NCBI RefSeq assembly: GCF_900167365.1
Contig: NZ_FUXL01000019.1
Span: 1 to 64,000, forward strand
Reading direction: 5' to 3'
Source of the DNA: Consotaella salsifontis
Lineage (GTDB): Bacteria; Pseudomonadota; Alphaproteobacteria; Rhizobiales; Rhizobiaceae
Length of the DNA: 64,000 nt
This document shows, piece by piece, positions 36,253 to 48,146 of this stretch. Numbering within the stretch: the first letter of the stretch is position 1; every line of letters begins with the position of its first letter. The position numbers and the translations under genes are program-made. The notes under the pieces are model-generated. The model was not told where the DNA came from, made no database searches, and saw nothing but the letters and a program-made list of their open reading frames with translations.

Positions 36253-36922
36253 ACCACGACATATAGCCGCCGCTGATTCACGTGAAAGAGAGGCGGTTCT
36301 CGCAAATGTTTCACGTGAAACGGCGGAGCGCATCGATCTGTTCGTCGCGCTTCTGCTAAAGTGGCAGCAGCGAATCAATCTGATCGCCCCGGCCTCCATT
36401 CCGTCCCTTTGGACGCGTCATGTCGCCGATGGCTTGGCACTGGCACAAGTCGCGTCTGCACCTGCTCGTTGGCTTGATCTCGGCTCCGGCGGCGGATTTC
36501 CGGGAATCGTCCTTGCGATCGCGACGGCGGGACGCCCGGGCGCACACGTCGATCTTATTGAAAGCAACGGCAAAAAGGCTGCGTTTCTTCGCGCCGCCCT
36601 GGCTGAAGCCGGTGTTTCGGGAACCGTTCACTGCCGGCGCATCGAGGAATGCGGCGGCCTTTTTCCGGCCGCGGATGCGGTCAGCGCTCGCGCCCTCGCT
36701 TCCCTCGACCATCTTCTCGCCCTTGTGCAACCGCATCTTCCCGCGCAAACGCCGTGTTTTTTCCTCAAGGGACAAGGACATCTCGGGGAAATCGCGGAAG
36801 CCTCTGCCCATTGGCGATTCACCATGGTAAAGCATCCCTCGGCGGTGGAAGCAGGTGCCGTCATTCTGGAGGTCAGCGATGTCAGGCCGTTCGTTACCGA
36901 ACCGGATGTCACGCAGCCGTAA
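36242..36922 (+). CDS. rsmG: 16S rRNA (guanine527-N7)-methyltransferase RsmG (GidB)
   Basis: RsmG (226 residues) methylates G527 of 16S rRNA. The SAM-binding motif I is [17 protein letters not shown] (about 76-92), with [15 protein letters not shown] (about 101-115) and a [15 protein letters not shown] strand. The ATG overlaps the mnmG stop by 11 bp. The first 30 codons contain two parS-like sites (36274 and 36307). In families without such sites the N-terminus is shorter, so these codons may reflect selection for parS rather than protein. Confidence 0.94.
   Translation: MPLKPRHIAAADSREREAVLANVSRETAERIDLFVALLLKWQQRINLIAPASIPSLWTRHVADGLALAQVASAPARWLDLGSGGGFPGIVLAIATAGRPGAHVDLIESNGKKAAFLRAALAEAGVSGTVHCRRIEECGGLFPAADAVSARALASLDHLLALVQPHLPAQTPCFFLKGQGHLGEIAEASAHWRFTMVKHPSAVEAGAVILEVSDVRPFVTEPDVTQP
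36274..36289. promoter_or_regulatory. parS-like ParB-binding site (rsmG codons 11-16)
   Basis: TGATTCACGTGAAAGA matches 14 of 16 bases of the parS consensus. Its start is 33 bp from that of the next site, giving a paired arrangement 0.7 kb upstream of parA. Confidence 0.65.
36307..36322. promoter_or_regulatory. parS site (rsmG codons 22-27)
   Basis: TGTTTCACGTGAAACG has the complete 14-bp palindromic core GTTTCACGTGAAAC and matches 15 of 16 consensus bases. It is the best site near parAB and probably a main ParB-loading site. Confidence 0.88.
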
Positions 36923-36979
36923 CGACAAGCAGCTTTGGGTCGAGCCAGCGATGATGCCTCTTGGCAAGGGGAGCGGATC

Positions 36980-37789
36980 ATGAACGAGATGCCCTATCAT
37001 CGCATGAGGGTCATCACTGTCGCCAATCAAAAGGGGGGCGTGGGCAAGACGACCACGGCGATCAATCTTACGACGGCGCTCGCGGCGATCGACAAACGGG
37101 TGCTTCTGGTGGATCTCGATCCGCAGGGAAACGCCTCGACCGGACTTGGCATAGAGCGGGACAACCGCGAAATCTCGTCCTACGACGTGCTGACCGGCGC
37201 GGCCTCCATTACCGAAGCGGCGATGCCCACCGCCGTGCCGAATCTCTTCGTTGTTCCCTCGACACTTGATCTTCTCGGCGTGGAGATGGAAATCTCTGGG
37301 TACGAGGACAGAGCTTATCGTCTTCGCAATGCGCTTCGCCGGCATGCGCAAGAAGGCGCGCATTTCGACTACGTCCTGATCGATTGCCCGCCGTCGCTCA
37401 ATCTCTTGACGATCAACGCTATGGCGGCCGCCAATTCGGTGCTGGTGCCGCTGCAATGCGAGTTTTTTGCCCTGGAGGGCCTGAGCCAGCTCCTCCAGAC
37501 GGTCGAACAGGTGCGTAACGGCCTCAATCCCGGGCTGGACCTTCATGGCATCGTGCTCACCATGTACGACGGGCGCAACAATCTTGCGACGCAGGTGGTC
37601 CGCGACGTTCGGGCGTTCATGGGAGAGCATGTCTATCAGACGGTAATCCCCCGCAATGTTCGCGTGTCGGAAGCCCCCTCCTTCGGCAAGCCGGCCATCC
37701 TCTACGACATGAAATGCCCAGGCTCACAGGCCTACATTCGACTCGCCTCCGAAATGATCCAACGGGAACGGCAGCTCGCCGCCGCCTGA
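36980..37789 (+). CDS. parA: Chromosome partitioning ATPase ParA
   Basis: ParA (269 residues) is the Walker-type ATPase that moves ParB-parS complexes and so segregates the origin. The deviant Walker A KGGVGKTT is at residues 18-25, LLVDLDPQGNASTGLG at about 44-59, and the Walker B strand FDYVLIDCPPSLNLLT at about 127-142. The ATG at 36980 follows AAGGGGAGCGG and gives the usual length; an upstream ATG at 36935 adds 15 residues. parB follows 74 bp downstream. Confidence 0.96.
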   Translation: MNEMPYHRMRVITVANQKGGVGKTTTAINLTTALAAIDKRVLLVDLDPQGNASTGLGIERDNREISSYDVLTGAASITEAAMPTAVPNLFVVPSTLDLLGVEMEISGYEDRAYRLRNALRRHAQEGAHFDYVLIDCPPSLNLLTINAMAAANSVLVPLQCEFFALEGLSQLLQTVEQVRNGLNPGLDLHGIVLTMYDGRNNLATQVVRDVRAFMGEHVYQTVIPRNVRVSEAPSFGKPAILYDMKCPGSQAYIRLASEMIQRERQLAAA

Positions 37790-37863
37790 GAACGGCGTAA
37801 AAGAACGCGAGCGATGAACCGGCAAGAACCGCCAAGCACCGGCAGCAGCATTGGGAGCCAGGG

Positions 37864-38832
37864 ATGAACGAAGACAAGTCGCGGCAGAGGCTGGGACGCG
37901 GGCTGGCGGCCCTGATTGGACCGTCAGGCGCGGCGCCGCGCTTCGAGGCCGCCGCCGCTCCCGCGGGCGGCCCTGATCGCATTGTTCCGCTGAACTCGAT
38001 CCATCCCAACCCGCGCAACCCGCGCCGTACGTTCGATCCGGCCGATCTCGCCGATCTCGCCGCTTCGGTGAAAAGCCACGGCATCGTCCAGCCGATCCTC
38101 GTCCGTCCCGCCGACGGACAGGCGGACCGCTACGAGATCGTTGCCGGTGAAAGGCGGTATCGTGCCGCCCGGCTGGCGGGTCTGACGGAAGTGCCGGTGC
38201 TGGTGCGGCAATTCACCGACCGCCAGTCGCTGGAAATCGCCATCGTCGAGAACGTTCAGCGCGCGGACCTCAACGCGATCGAGGAGGCGCGCGGCTACCA
38301 GATGCTCGTCAACGAGCATGGCTATACGCAGGCGGATCTGGCCGAAGTGCTCGGTAAGAGCCGCAGCCACGTCGCCAACACGCTGCGTCTTCTGAAGCTT
38401 CCCGATGACGTGCAGGACATGATCAGCCGCGGCGAACTTTCGGCTGGGCATGCGCGCACGGCAGTATCGATGGAGGACCCGGCCGCCTTCGCCCGCATGA
38501 TCGTGACTGACGGTCTCAGCGTGCGCGAGGCCGAGCGCGCGGCTCGCAACCAATCCGGCGGAGGCGAGGAAGCCCCCGCGCCCGCAAAGAGCCGGCGACG
38601 GGCCAAGGACGTGGACGGCGCCGTTCGCGCTGCCCCTCCCCCTGCGGCGTCGCCGACGCCCGAGAAGGATGCGGACACGGCAGCTCTCGAGCGCCTGCTC
38701 GGCGAGACGCTGGGCATGGAGGTCGCAATCTCTATCGACGGCGAGGGTGGCGATATCCGCATCGCCTATCGTTCGCTCGATGAGCTCGACGAAATTTGCC
38801 GCCTGCTTCAGGCCTATCGGCAGGACGCCTGA
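37864..38832 (+). CDS. parB: Chromosome partitioning protein ParB
   Basis: ParB (322 residues) binds parS, uses CTP to clamp and slide on DNA, and loads SMC. The N-terminal domain (about 40-150) has the CTP-binding GERRYRAARLAG (about 97-108) and ENVQRADLNAIEEARGYQ (about 129-146). The central helix-turn-helix is TQADLAEVLGKSRSHVANTL (about 153-172). An Ala/Pro-rich linker (about 235-270) leads to a C-terminal dimerisation domain. It converges with holA, with only 12 bp between the stops. Six parS-like targets are in this window. Confidence 0.96.
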   Translation: MNEDKSRQRLGRGLAALIGPSGAAPRFEAAAAPAGGPDRIVPLNSIHPNPRNPRRTFDPADLADLAASVKSHGIVQPILVRPADGQADRYEIVAGERRYRAARLAGLTEVPVLVRQFTDRQSLEIAIVENVQRADLNAIEEARGYQMLVNEHGYTQADLAEVLGKSRSHVANTLRLLKLPDDVQDMISRGELSAGHARTAVSMEDPAAFARMIVTDGLSVREAERAARNQSGGGEEAPAPAKSRRRAKDVDGAVRAAPPPAASPTPEKDADTAALERLLGETLGMEVAISIDGEGGDIRIAYRSLDELDEICRLLQAYRQDA

Positions 38833-38844
38833 GAGCGCCGCTGA

Positions 38845-39891
38845 TCAGTTGCGGTCAGACCGGGTGCGCGCCCGCGCCGCCTGAACGCCAAGCTCCAGGA
38901 CCGTTTGGCGCACCAGGGCGTCGCTGATGCTCGCTGACCTGCGGGTGGCGAGCACTGCGGCTTCGATCTGAATGAGCGCCTCGCCGATGGCGCTCAGTGT
39001 CCAGGTGCCAAGCGCAGTCTCGAGCGCGGGGCGGCGACGAAAGTGAGGGCGCTTGCGCTCCACCACGCGACTCACGGGTTCCCCTGCCCTCTCCACGGCC
39101 TGGCGCATGACCTGGAGCCCGTGGAAATGGCGCAGCAACCCCTGAAGGAGCAGGAAACCGGGAGTGCCGGAGGAAAGGGCGCGGTCGATAAGCGCCGGCA
39201 GCTTGCGCACTTCCCCGCTCGCTGCCGCGTCGATGATCTCGTCGACGGTTTCCGCGGAGACGTCGCCGACGACCGTCCTGACATCCTCATCCGTTATCTC
39301 GCCGCTGCCATAGGCATAGAGGCAGAGCTTCTGCACCTCCGAGCGCGAAGCGCGACGGTCCGCGCCGAGCCGCGACCGCAGCAGATCGCGAGCCGGTTCG
39401 GTCATTTTGAGCGCTGCCGCGCGCAGCTCCTCATCGATCATACGGTCGAGAGCGCGCGCCTCGTCCTGATAGCAGGGAAGCGCCATGGCGCCCCGCCCGC
39501 GCTCCGCTGCCGCGCGTAGCGGCGAGGACTTGCGGAGCTCTCCGGCCTCTACGATCACAATCGTATCGGAAGGGGGATCGGACGCCAGATCGGCGACGGC
39601 TTCGGCAAGCGCCTTTCCGCCGGTGCCGCGCACCCGGACGAGGCGCCGGCCGCCGAACATGGAAACCGTCCTCGCCTCATCGAAGAGCCGGCCGATATTC
39701 TTTTCCAGCTCGTCGGCGGCAAGAATCACCGTCGCAAAGGGATCGGATTCATCGATCCCGGAGGCGGCGGCGAGGCGTCCGGCGCGCTCGGAGACGAGGC
39801 CGGCGTCCGGACCATAAAGCAGGAGAATCGGCGCCGTGAAATCCGGTCGCGCGACAAATGCCTCCACGTCTCCCGCGCGCTTTTCCGCCAA
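38845..39891 (-). CDS. holA: DNA polymerase III delta subunit
   Basis: HolA (348 residues) is the clamp-loader subunit that opens the beta clamp. The N-terminal AAA-like fold begins VEAFVARPDFTAPILLLYGPD (in part, about 8-26) and GLVSERAGRLAAAS, with MFGGRRLVRVRG (about 77-88) near the usual sensor region. The C-terminal collar domain is helical (LPALIDRALSSGTPGFLLLQGLLRHF in part). It is the last gene of a leftward leuS-lptE-holA run; 39 bp separate it from lptE. Confidence 0.92.
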   Translation of the reverse strand: MAEKRAGDVEAFVARPDFTAPILLLYGPDAGLVSERAGRLAAASGIDESDPFATVILAADELEKNIGRLFDEARTVSMFGGRRLVRVRGTGGKALAEAVADLASDPPSDTIVIVEAGELRKSSPLRAAAERGRGAMALPCYQDEARALDRMIDEELRAAALKMTEPARDLLRSRLGADRRASRSEVQKLCLYAYGSGEITDEDVRTVVGDVSAETVDEIIDAAASGEVRKLPALIDRALSSGTPGFLLLQGLLRHFHGLQVMRQAVERAGEPVSRVVERKRPHFRRRPALETALGTWTLSAIGEALIQIEAAVLATRRSASISDALVRQTVLELGVQAARARTRSDRN

Positions 39892-39930
39892 GCGTTCCTG
39901 CTCCCGGCCTTCAGGCCTTTGCCGCCGCGA

Positions 39931-40488
39931 TCAGCCCTTGCGGCGAATTGCCGACATCACCGCGAGCTCCACTTGCGCGGCGGCCTGCTCGCCCGCCTGC
40001 TCGCGCGCGTCGATCGCCCCCCGCTGAGCGGCAAAGCGCTGGGAGCGCCCGCCAGCGCTCGGAATGTCATAGGGAATAGAGATGGTGCGCGACCCGGTAT
40101 CGATGACCGAGGCGTCGGAAAGCCGCACGAGCTGGTAGGAGGTGGAAAGGGTGTAGACGCTGGCTGTGGGAACACCGCCGTTGCTTTCGATCGACACTCC
40201 CCCCTCGGAGCCGGCGGCCGTCAGACGAACCTCGTAGAGAGGCTCCAGCGGCTTTCCGCCGCCGTTCAGAAGAAAGATGAGGCGGTTGCGCACGATCTGC
40301 TCGGCGCGGCTGTTGACCGGAGCAACCGTAACGTGGCCGCGAACAGAGGCCGGCGTTGCCTTTCCCGGCTCCAGGAGGTCAGCCTGCCGATCGCCGTAAA
40401 GCGGCCCGGCCGTGCAGCCGGAAAGAGCGAGGAAGGCCGCCGCGACAAAAGCGAGGCGGCCGGCGCGCGAGGTCTCAGACCACGACAT
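39931..40488 (-). CDS. lptE: LPS assembly lipoprotein LptE
   Basis: LptE (185 residues) is the outer-membrane lipoprotein that plugs and supports LptD during LPS export. The lipoprotein signal ends ALSGC with Cys25 as the lipid site. The body has GPLYGD, a beta-rich middle ([17 protein letters not shown]) and [14 protein letters not shown], typical of the small LptE sandwich. Its start overlaps the leuS stop by 14 bp and holA follows, the standard leuS-lptE-holA order. Confidence 0.9.
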   Translation of the reverse strand: MSWSETSRAGRLAFVAAAFLALSGCTAGPLYGDRQADLLEPGKATPASVRGHVTVAPVNSRAEQIVRNRLIFLLNGGGKPLEPLYEVRLTAAGSEGGVSIESNGGVPTASVYTLSTSYQLVRLSDASVIDTGSRTISIPYDIPSAGGRSQRFAAQRGAIDAREQAGEQAAAQVELAVMSAIRRKG

Positions 40489-43090
40489 TGACGATCCTTC
40501 CAGGCACCACGACGAGGCGCTTCGGCGGCTGGCCGGCGAGCGCCGTCTTCACGAAATCCAGCTCCAGCGTCGCCGTTTCGACCTCGGCTTTGCTGGCGTC
40601 CTTGGCGACGACCACATCGCCGCGCTTCTTGCCGTTGATCTGGACAGGAAGCGTCAGGGTGTCGTCGGACAAAAGGGCCGGATCGACTGACGGCCACGAA
40701 GCCGCCGCCGCCAGCCCCTCTTCGCCGAGCGCCTGCCAGCACTCCTCGGCCAGATGCGGCATCATAGGCGCGACGAGACGCACCAGCATCGACAACGCCT
40801 CGCGACCCGCCGCCTTGATGGAGGCAGGCGCATCGGCGTTCAAGCCATTGAGAGACGCGCTGAGGGCATTGACCATCTCGTACAGTCTAGCCACCGCCTT
40901 GTTAAAGGCTAGCCGCTCGATATCATCGGCAACACCTTGCGCCGTACGGTGCGCAACGCGACGGATAGACGTGGCCACCTCATCGTCTACACCATTGCCG
41001 TGAGCATTGGCGATGACGGGAGCAGCCTCTGAAACCAGGCGCCAAAGGCGCTGAACGAAGCGGTGCGCGCCCTCGACGCCAGCCTCGGTCCAGATCACGT
41101 CGCGATCCGGCGGAGAGTCGGAGAGCATGAACCAGCGGGCCGTATCGGCCCCATACGACGCGATGATGTCGTCGGGATCGACGACATTCTTCTTCGACTT
41201 CGACATCTTCTCGATGGAGCCGATGGCGATGTCCGAGCCCGTGGAAAGGCGCTTGGCGCGGCGTTCGCCCTCGACCTCGGTGATCGCCACATCCGCGGGC
41301 GCCACCCATTCGCGCCCGTCGCGGTAGGTCTCGTGGACCACCATGCCTTGCGTGAACAGGCCCTGGAAGGGTTCGCTCGCCGCCAGATGGCCGCAGTCGC
41401 GCATGGCGCGGGTGAAGAAGCGCGAATAGAGCAGATGCAGAATGGCGTGCTCGATGCCGCCGATATACTGCTCCACCGGCATCCAGGCGTTGGCGACATC
41501 GGGCTTGGTCGGCGTCTCGGCGTGGGGCGCGGTGAAGCGGATGAAGTACCAGGACGAATCGACGAACGTGTCCATGGTGTCGGTTTCGCGCAGGGCCGGG
41601 CCACCGCATTTCGGACACTTGGCGTTGCGCCAGGTGGGATGGCGATCCAGCGGATTGCCCGGCTTGTCGAACGCCACGTCGTCCGGCAGCTTGACCGGCA
41701 GATTCTCCCGCGCCTCCGGCACGACGCCGCACGTCTCGCAGTGGAGAACCGGGATCGGGCAGCCCCAATAGCGCTGGCGCGAGATGCCCCAGTCGCGCAG
41801 ACGATAGTTGACCTGCCGCTTGGCCTGGGGCGCGCCGAAGAGATCGGTGCTCTCAAGCCGGTCGGCCACCGCGTCAAAGGTCTCGGACGGCGAACGCCCG
41901 TCGAACTCGCGCGAGTTGATCATCGTACCGTCGCCGACATAGGCCTCGGTGCCGATGGAGAAGGATTCCGCCTCGGCGCCCTCGGGCAGCACGACCGGAG
42001 TCACCGGCAGGCCGTAGGCGCGGGCGAAGTCGAGGTCGCGCTGATCGTGAGCCGGGCAGCCGAAGATGGCGCCGGTGCCGTATTCCATGAGCACGAAATT
42101 CGCGACATAGACGGGCAGACGCCACGTGGGATCGAGCGGATGGACGGCGAAGATGCCGGTTTCCATGCCGCGCTTCTCGGCGGTTTCGATGTCCGCCGTC
42201 GCGGTTCCGGTGCGCCGGCACTCCTCGATGAAGGCGGTGAGTTCGGGCTTGTCGCGGGCCGCGGCCTCAGCCAGCGGATGATCCGCCGCGACCGCCAGGA
42301 ACGAGGCGCCGAAAAGCGTGTCGGGCCGGGTGGTGAAGACGGTGAGATCCTTGACGCCCTCGGGCGCCGTCTCTTCCGTCAGCGCCCAGCGCAGGAGAAG
42401 CCCTTCCGATCGGCCGATCCAGTTCCGCTGCATCAGCCGAACCTTTTCGGGCCATTGCGGCAGCGCGTCGAGCCCGGCCAGAAGGTCGTCGGCATAGGCG
42501 GTGATCTTGAAAAACCACTGGGTGAGCTCGCGGCTCTCGACCAGCGCGCCGGAGCGCCAGCCGCGACCGTCGATCACCTGCTCGTTGGCCAGCACGGTCT
42601 GGTCCACCGGGTCCCAGTTGACCTTGGACTTGCGGCGATAGGCCAGCCCCTTATCGAGAAGGTCGAGGAAGAGCATCTGCTGACGGTGGTAATAGTCCAC
42701 GTCGCAGGTGGCGAACTCGCGGCTCCAGTCGAGCGACAGCCCCATGGACTTCAGCTGCCCGCGCATGGTGGCGATGTTCTGGTAAGTCCAGTCGCGCGGG
42801 TGGACCTTGTTCTGCATCGCCGCGTTCTCCGCGGGCATGCCGAACGCGTCCCATCCCATGGGGTGCAGCACGTTCATTCCACGGGCACGACGATAGCGCG
42901 CAACCACATCCCCCATGGTGTAGTTGCGCACATGGCCCATGTGAATGCGCCCGGAGGGGTATGGAAACATCTCCAGGACGTAGTACTTCTCGCCGGGAGC
43001 GTCAGTCTTGGTCTCGAACAGCTTGGCATCGGCCCAGGCTGCCTGCCAGCGCGGCTCGCTGGCGCGAGGATTGTATCGTTCGGTTGCCAT
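40475..43090 (-). CDS. leuS: Leucyl-tRNA synthetase
   Basis: LeuS (871 residues) charges tRNA-Leu. The class I motifs are [11 protein letters not shown] (HMGH at residues 50-53) and KMSKSKKN in the catalytic domain. The CP1 editing domain (about 230-420) contains [13 protein letters not shown] and the zinc-type CETCG and CPKCGGP pairs are present. The C-terminal anticodon-binding domain is complete. The ATG at 43090 gives [12 protein letters not shown], the family start; the ATG at 43132 adds 14 residues. It is divergent from yggS. Confidence 0.97.
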   Translation of the reverse strand: MATERYNPRASEPRWQAAWADAKLFETKTDAPGEKYYVLEMFPYPSGRIHMGHVRNYTMGDVVARYRRARGMNVLHPMGWDAFGMPAENAAMQNKVHPRDWTYQNIATMRGQLKSMGLSLDWSREFATCDVDYYHRQQMLFLDLLDKGLAYRRKSKVNWDPVDQTVLANEQVIDGRGWRSGALVESRELTQWFFKITAYADDLLAGLDALPQWPEKVRLMQRNWIGRSEGLLLRWALTEETAPEGVKDLTVFTTRPDTLFGASFLAVAADHPLAEAAARDKPELTAFIEECRRTGTATADIETAEKRGMETGIFAVHPLDPTWRLPVYVANFVLMEYGTGAIFGCPAHDQRDLDFARAYGLPVTPVVLPEGAEAESFSIGTEAYVGDGTMINSREFDGRSPSETFDAVADRLESTDLFGAPQAKRQVNYRLRDWGISRQRYWGCPIPVLHCETCGVVPEARENLPVKLPDDVAFDKPGNPLDRHPTWRNAKCPKCGGPALRETDTMDTFVDSSWYFIRFTAPHAETPTKPDVANAWMPVEQYIGGIEHAILHLLYSRFFTRAMRDCGHLAASEPFQGLFTQGMVVHETYRDGREWVAPADVAITEVEGERRAKRLSTGSDIAIGSIEKMSKSKKNVVDPDDIIASYGADTARWFMLSDSPPDRDVIWTEAGVEGAHRFVQRLWRLVSEAAPVIANAHGNGVDDEVATSIRRVAHRTAQGVADDIERLAFNKAVARLYEMVNALSASLNGLNADAPASIKAAGREALSMLVRLVAPMMPHLAEECWQALGEEGLAAAASWPSVDPALLSDDTLTLPVQINGKKRGDVVVAKDASKAEVETATLELDFVKTALAGQPPKRLVVVPGRIVNVVV

Positions 43091-43238
43091 TCTCGGCGGT
43101 CTTTCGAAAAACCGGCGCGCCCGAAGCGCCACGTCCAGGGGTGCATCGTGTTCAACACGGGAAGACGTTGAGCGTCAACCAAATCATGGCCCCGCAAGCA
43201 CGAAAGGTCGTGGGGGAGCGGGACGAAGGAGATGAGGA

Positions 43239-43916
43239 ATGTCGAATGTCGTGGCCGGGCTCGCCGAGGTCAAGGCGAGGATCGCCGAAGCGGAGCGCGC
43301 GGCGGAGAGGCCATCGGGCGCCGTGTCCCTCGTCGCCGTGTCGAAAACCCACGGCATCGAGGCGATCACGCCGGTCATCGAGGCCGGGCAGCGCGTGTTC
43401 GGCGAGAACCGGGTCCAGGAAGCGGCGGCCAAGTGGCCGACGCTGAGGGAGCGCTTCAGCGACATAGAGCTGCGCCTGATCGGACCGCTCCAATCCAACA
43501 AGGCGGCGGAAGCGGTGGCTCTGTTCGACGTCATCGAGACGGTCGACCGCGACAAGATCGCCCACGCCCTCGCGGCCGAGATGGACAAGCAGGGGCGCGC
43601 GCCGCGCCTCTATGTCCAGGTCAACACCGGCGAGGAGGAGCAGAAGGCCGGCATTCCGCCGCTCGACGCCGTGGCCTTTGTCGAGCGCTGCCGCACGGTG
43701 CATGGCATCAAGGTCGAGGGCCTGATGTGCATTCCGCCGGTCGGCGAAAATCCAGGCCCCCATTTCGCATTGCTTGCCAAGATTGCCGAAGAAGCTGGCA
43801 TCGAAAGGCTCTCGATGGGCATGTCGGGCGACTTCGAGACGGCGGTCGCCTTCGGGGCGACCAGCGTGCGCGTCGGCTCGGCCATCTTCGGCGCTCGCGA
43901 TTACGGTCATGGATGA
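43239..43916 (+). CDS. yggS: YggS-type pyridoxal phosphate homeostasis protein
   Basis: A 225-residue PLP-binding TIM-barrel protein of the YggS/PROSC family, which buffers PLP and affects amino-acid balance. The PLP lysine is Lys36 in LVAVSKTHG. Other signatures are FGENRVQEA, LIGPLQSNKA and GLMCIPPVG, and LSMGMSGDFETAV near the C-terminus. The gene is divergent from leuS across 148 bp. Its end overlaps the start of the AI-2E permease gene by 8 bp, suggesting cotranscription. Confidence 0.94.
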   Translation: MSNVVAGLAEVKARIAEAERAAERPSGAVSLVAVSKTHGIEAITPVIEAGQRVFGENRVQEAAAKWPTLRERFSDIELRLIGPLQSNKAAEAVALFDVIETVDRDKIAHALAAEMDKQGRAPRLYVQVNTGEEEQKAGIPPLDAVAFVERCRTVHGIKVEGLMCIPPVGENPGPHFALLAKIAEEAGIERLSMGMSGDFETAVAFGATSVRVGSAIFGARDYGHG

Positions 43917-45015
43917 CGGCGCCGAACCACGGTCTTCAATCCCGCCACAAAGGGGCTCTTTCTTGACTTCCGACGAACAGGCGAAATTCGCGCGGCTGAC
44001 ATTCCTCATCGCCGGCATCATCCTTGCGATGGTGCTGGCGACGATGATCTTCTGGAAGGCGGCGTCGGGATTCTTCCTGATCTTCGGCGGCCTGCTTCTC
44101 GGAACCGCATTTTCGGGTCTCGCGCGATTGCCGCGCAAGCTGGGTCTTCCTCGGCGGGCGGGACTGGTGCTGGTCTATCTCGTCGTGGTCGGCGGTCTCG
44201 CCGCCGCCATGGCCTGGGGTGGTATCACCCTCGTCCAGCAAATGCAGAGCCTCGTGCGCCTGATGGAGGAGCAGCTTCAGACGATCTCCGGCGCGCTGCG
44301 CGACATGGGGATCAATCTGGGTTCTGAAGGCCAGTCGGCCGATCTCGCCTCACTGCTACCCAATCCGGCCGGCATCTTCTCCTCCGCCTCGCAGGCGGTG
44401 TTCTCCATTCTCGGCGGGCTGGGCAATCTCTTCGTCGTCGTCTTCATCGCCATCTTCGTGTCGTGGCAGCCCGGGCTCTACGCCCGGGGGATCGTCAGCC
44501 TGTTTCCCAAGAGCAAACGTCCACGGATCGCGGAGACGCTGCACAGGGCGGCCCAGGAGCTGATCCTCTGGCTCGGCGGCCAGGGGCTTTCCATGACGGT
44601 GATCTTCCTCGTCGGCTGGATCGGCCTGTGGCTGATCGGAATGCCGAGCGCCTTTCTCCTGGCGCTTCAGGCCGGCCTTCTGGCGTTCATCCCGACCCTT
44701 GGGCCGTTCATCGCCGGCATCCCCATCGTCCTCGTCGGCCTCGCCGAAAGCCCGCAGATGGCGCTCTACGGCCTCGGCGTCTATCTTTTGATCCAGGGCG
44801 TCGAAAGCAACGTGGCGCAGCCGGTGGCCCAGCGCTGGATGACGGCGCTGCCGCCGGCCTTGACCCTCGGCTCCCAGCTCGTCTTCGGCCTGCTCTTCGG
44901 CACGGTCGGCGTGGCGCTCGCCGTGCCTGTGCTGGCGGTGATCAAGGTTCTGGTCGAGGAGCTCTATATCCAGGACGGACTGGGCGGCCCGGCTTTGCCG
45001 GAAAAGGACCGATAG
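43909..45015 (+). CDS. AI-2E family transporter
   Basis: A 368-residue membrane protein of the AI-2E (PerM/TqsA) family with about eight hydrophobic segments, beginning near residue 28. The family pattern is seen in FLIFGGLLLGTAFSGLARL (about 61-79), LIGMPSAFLLALQAGLLAFIPTLGPF (two parts, about 243-268) and the C-terminal LVFGLLFGTVGVALAVPVLA. Substrates vary in the family and AI-2 export is not implied. The ATG at 43909 overlaps yggS; a TTG at 43963 preceded by AAGGGG is a plausible alternative start 18 codons later. Confidence 0.87.
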   Translation: MDDGAEPRSSIPPQRGSFLTSDEQAKFARLTFLIAGIILAMVLATMIFWKAASGFFLIFGGLLLGTAFSGLARLPRKLGLPRRAGLVLVYLVVVGGLAAAMAWGGITLVQQMQSLVRLMEEQLQTISGALRDMGINLGSEGQSADLASLLPNPAGIFSSASQAVFSILGGLGNLFVVVFIAIFVSWQPGLYARGIVSLFPKSKRPRIAETLHRAAQELILWLGGQGLSMTVIFLVGWIGLWLIGMPSAFLLALQAGLLAFIPTLGPFIAGIPIVLVGLAESPQMALYGLGVYLLIQGVESNVAQPVAQRWMTALPPALTLGSQLVFGLLFGTVGVALAVPVLAVIKVLVEELYIQDGLGGPALPEKDR

Positions 45016-45043
45016 GCTGAGGCAGGGTGACGGAGAGACCGCG

Positions 45044-45661
45044 ATGACCATCGATCTTCATGGGCTGGAAGAGGCCGAGTGGCTGAACGAGCCGCCGTTC
45101 TGGCAGAGGACTCCCGCCGGTCTGGTGCTTGAGACCGGCGAGCGCACCGACTTCTGGCGCGGCACCTATTACGGCTTCGACCATCGCGACGGGCATTTTC
45201 TCGGCGCCTCTGTCACGGACGACTTTTGCGCCACCGTGACTTTCGAAGCGGACTATTCGGTGCTCTACGACCAGGCGGGGCTGATGCTCCGCCGCGACGA
45301 CGAGACTTGGGTGAAGGCGGGGATCGAGCTGACCGACGGGGCCGCCCATTTCAGCGTCGTCGTCACGCGCGGCGGGCGCTCGGACTGGTCGGCGGTGCGC
45401 GTGCCGGCCGTCGCCGGTCCGCAGTCGATCCGCCTGACGCGCGTCCGGGATGCGGTTTTGGTTCATTTTCTGGCGGCGCCGGGACAATGGCGGTTCCTGC
45501 GTCTCGCCGATTTTTCGACCGACGGCGCGCTGAGGGTCGGGCCGATGGCCTGCTCGCCACAGCGCGCGGGCCTCAAGGTGCGCTTCCTCTCCTTCGTACT
45601 CACTCCGCCGGCCGCCGATCCGTTGCACGACCCGGCGGGCGAAGGGGGCGTGACGGCATAG
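45044..45661 (+). CDS. DUF1349 family protein
   Basis: A 205-residue protein with the concanavalin-like beta-sandwich pattern of DUF1349: TDFWRGTYYGFDHRDGHFLG (about 38-57), FEADYSVLYDQAGLMLRRDDETWVKAGIEL (two parts, about 70-99), and a C-terminal RVGPMACSPQRAGLKVRF (about 166-183). Related yeast and bacterial proteins are cytosolic with unknown function; a carbohydrate link is suggested only by fold. It follows the permease gene by 28 bp on the same strand. Confidence 0.85.
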   Translation: MTIDLHGLEEAEWLNEPPFWQRTPAGLVLETGERTDFWRGTYYGFDHRDGHFLGASVTDDFCATVTFEADYSVLYDQAGLMLRRDDETWVKAGIELTDGAAHFSVVVTRGGRSDWSAVRVPAVAGPQSIRLTRVRDAVLVHFLAAPGQWRFLRLADFSTDGALRVGPMACSPQRAGLKVRFLSFVLTPPAADPLHDPAGEGGVTA

Positions 45662-45731
45662 GCGCCCGGAGGGGTGTCGGCACCCGATGCCGAGCTTGCC
45701 GATCCGTGCCGCAGGCCCTAGGAATTTGGTT

Positions 45732-45752
45732 CGTCAATGTGGCGCATTGACG
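45732..45752. promoter_or_regulatory. Perfect 21-bp inverted repeat upstream of acs
   Basis: CGTCAATG (45732-45739), spacer TGGCG and CATTGACG (45745-45752) form exact 8-bp arms. It lies 174 bp upstream of the acs ATG in the intergenic region. Form and place suit the operator of a dimeric regulator. It is not an FNR or CRP consensus site. Confidence 0.5.
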
Positions 45753-45925
45753 CGACGGTTCGGTCGGGAAATCGGCACGTGAAGTGGCATTCCTGGCCGT
45801 ATCGTCTATCTAGAATTGTGGTGCCGGTATGCTGGCCGCGCGGGCAGGGCGCGGCGGACGGAGCGCCATCGGAACTTTCCGCGGGGGGATCGCCGCGGCC
45901 GACATCTGACGGGAGGAAAGCTGAG

Positions 45926-47872
<1,947 letters not shown>

Positions 47873-47894
47873 CTTTCCGACTGACTGTCTTACC

Positions 47895-47928
47895 AGGACG
47901 GCCGGCGCATCCCCGCGCCGGCCGTCCT
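47895..47928 (+). terminator. Hairpin after acs
   Basis: AGGACGGCCGGCGC (47895-47908) and GCGCCGGCCGTCCT (47915-47928) form a perfect 14-bp stem with a 6-nt loop, 22 bp after the acs stop. The downstream sequence GTCGTATCT is not T-rich, so it may work with Rho or by protecting the 3' end. Confidence 0.65.
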
Positions 47929-47942
47929 GTCGTATCTGCCTT

Positions 47943-47961
47943 CTTCGTAAGCAAAACGAAG
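47943..47961. promoter_or_regulatory. Inverted repeat upstream of the symporter operon
   Basis: CTTCGT (47943-47948) and ACGAAG (47956-47961) are separated by 7 nt, within an AT-rich 218-bp promoter region between acs and the DUF4212 gene. It is a candidate operator of unknown regulator. The region includes GCTATAGATT and TTGATCG-type promoter-like elements, none decisive. Confidence 0.35.
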
Positions 47962-48146
47962 TCTGACCGGCGCGCTATAGATTCGGTATTGATCGAAAAT
48001 ATTGGGTCGCTATCGTCCACTTAGAAAATCGTAAAACTTCTGCTTAACCCAACGAAAAAATCATTGTATGACATAAGCTGTCACTCGTGGCGGGAGGAGA
48101 GAACGCCGCGGGTGGCATTGTCTTAGTAGGGAGGACATTTCAGCGT

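Noticed and set aside
45775-45790. parS-like site CGGCACGTGAAGTG before acs
   Set aside because: Only the CACGTGAA centre matches; both outer parts of the palindrome differ.
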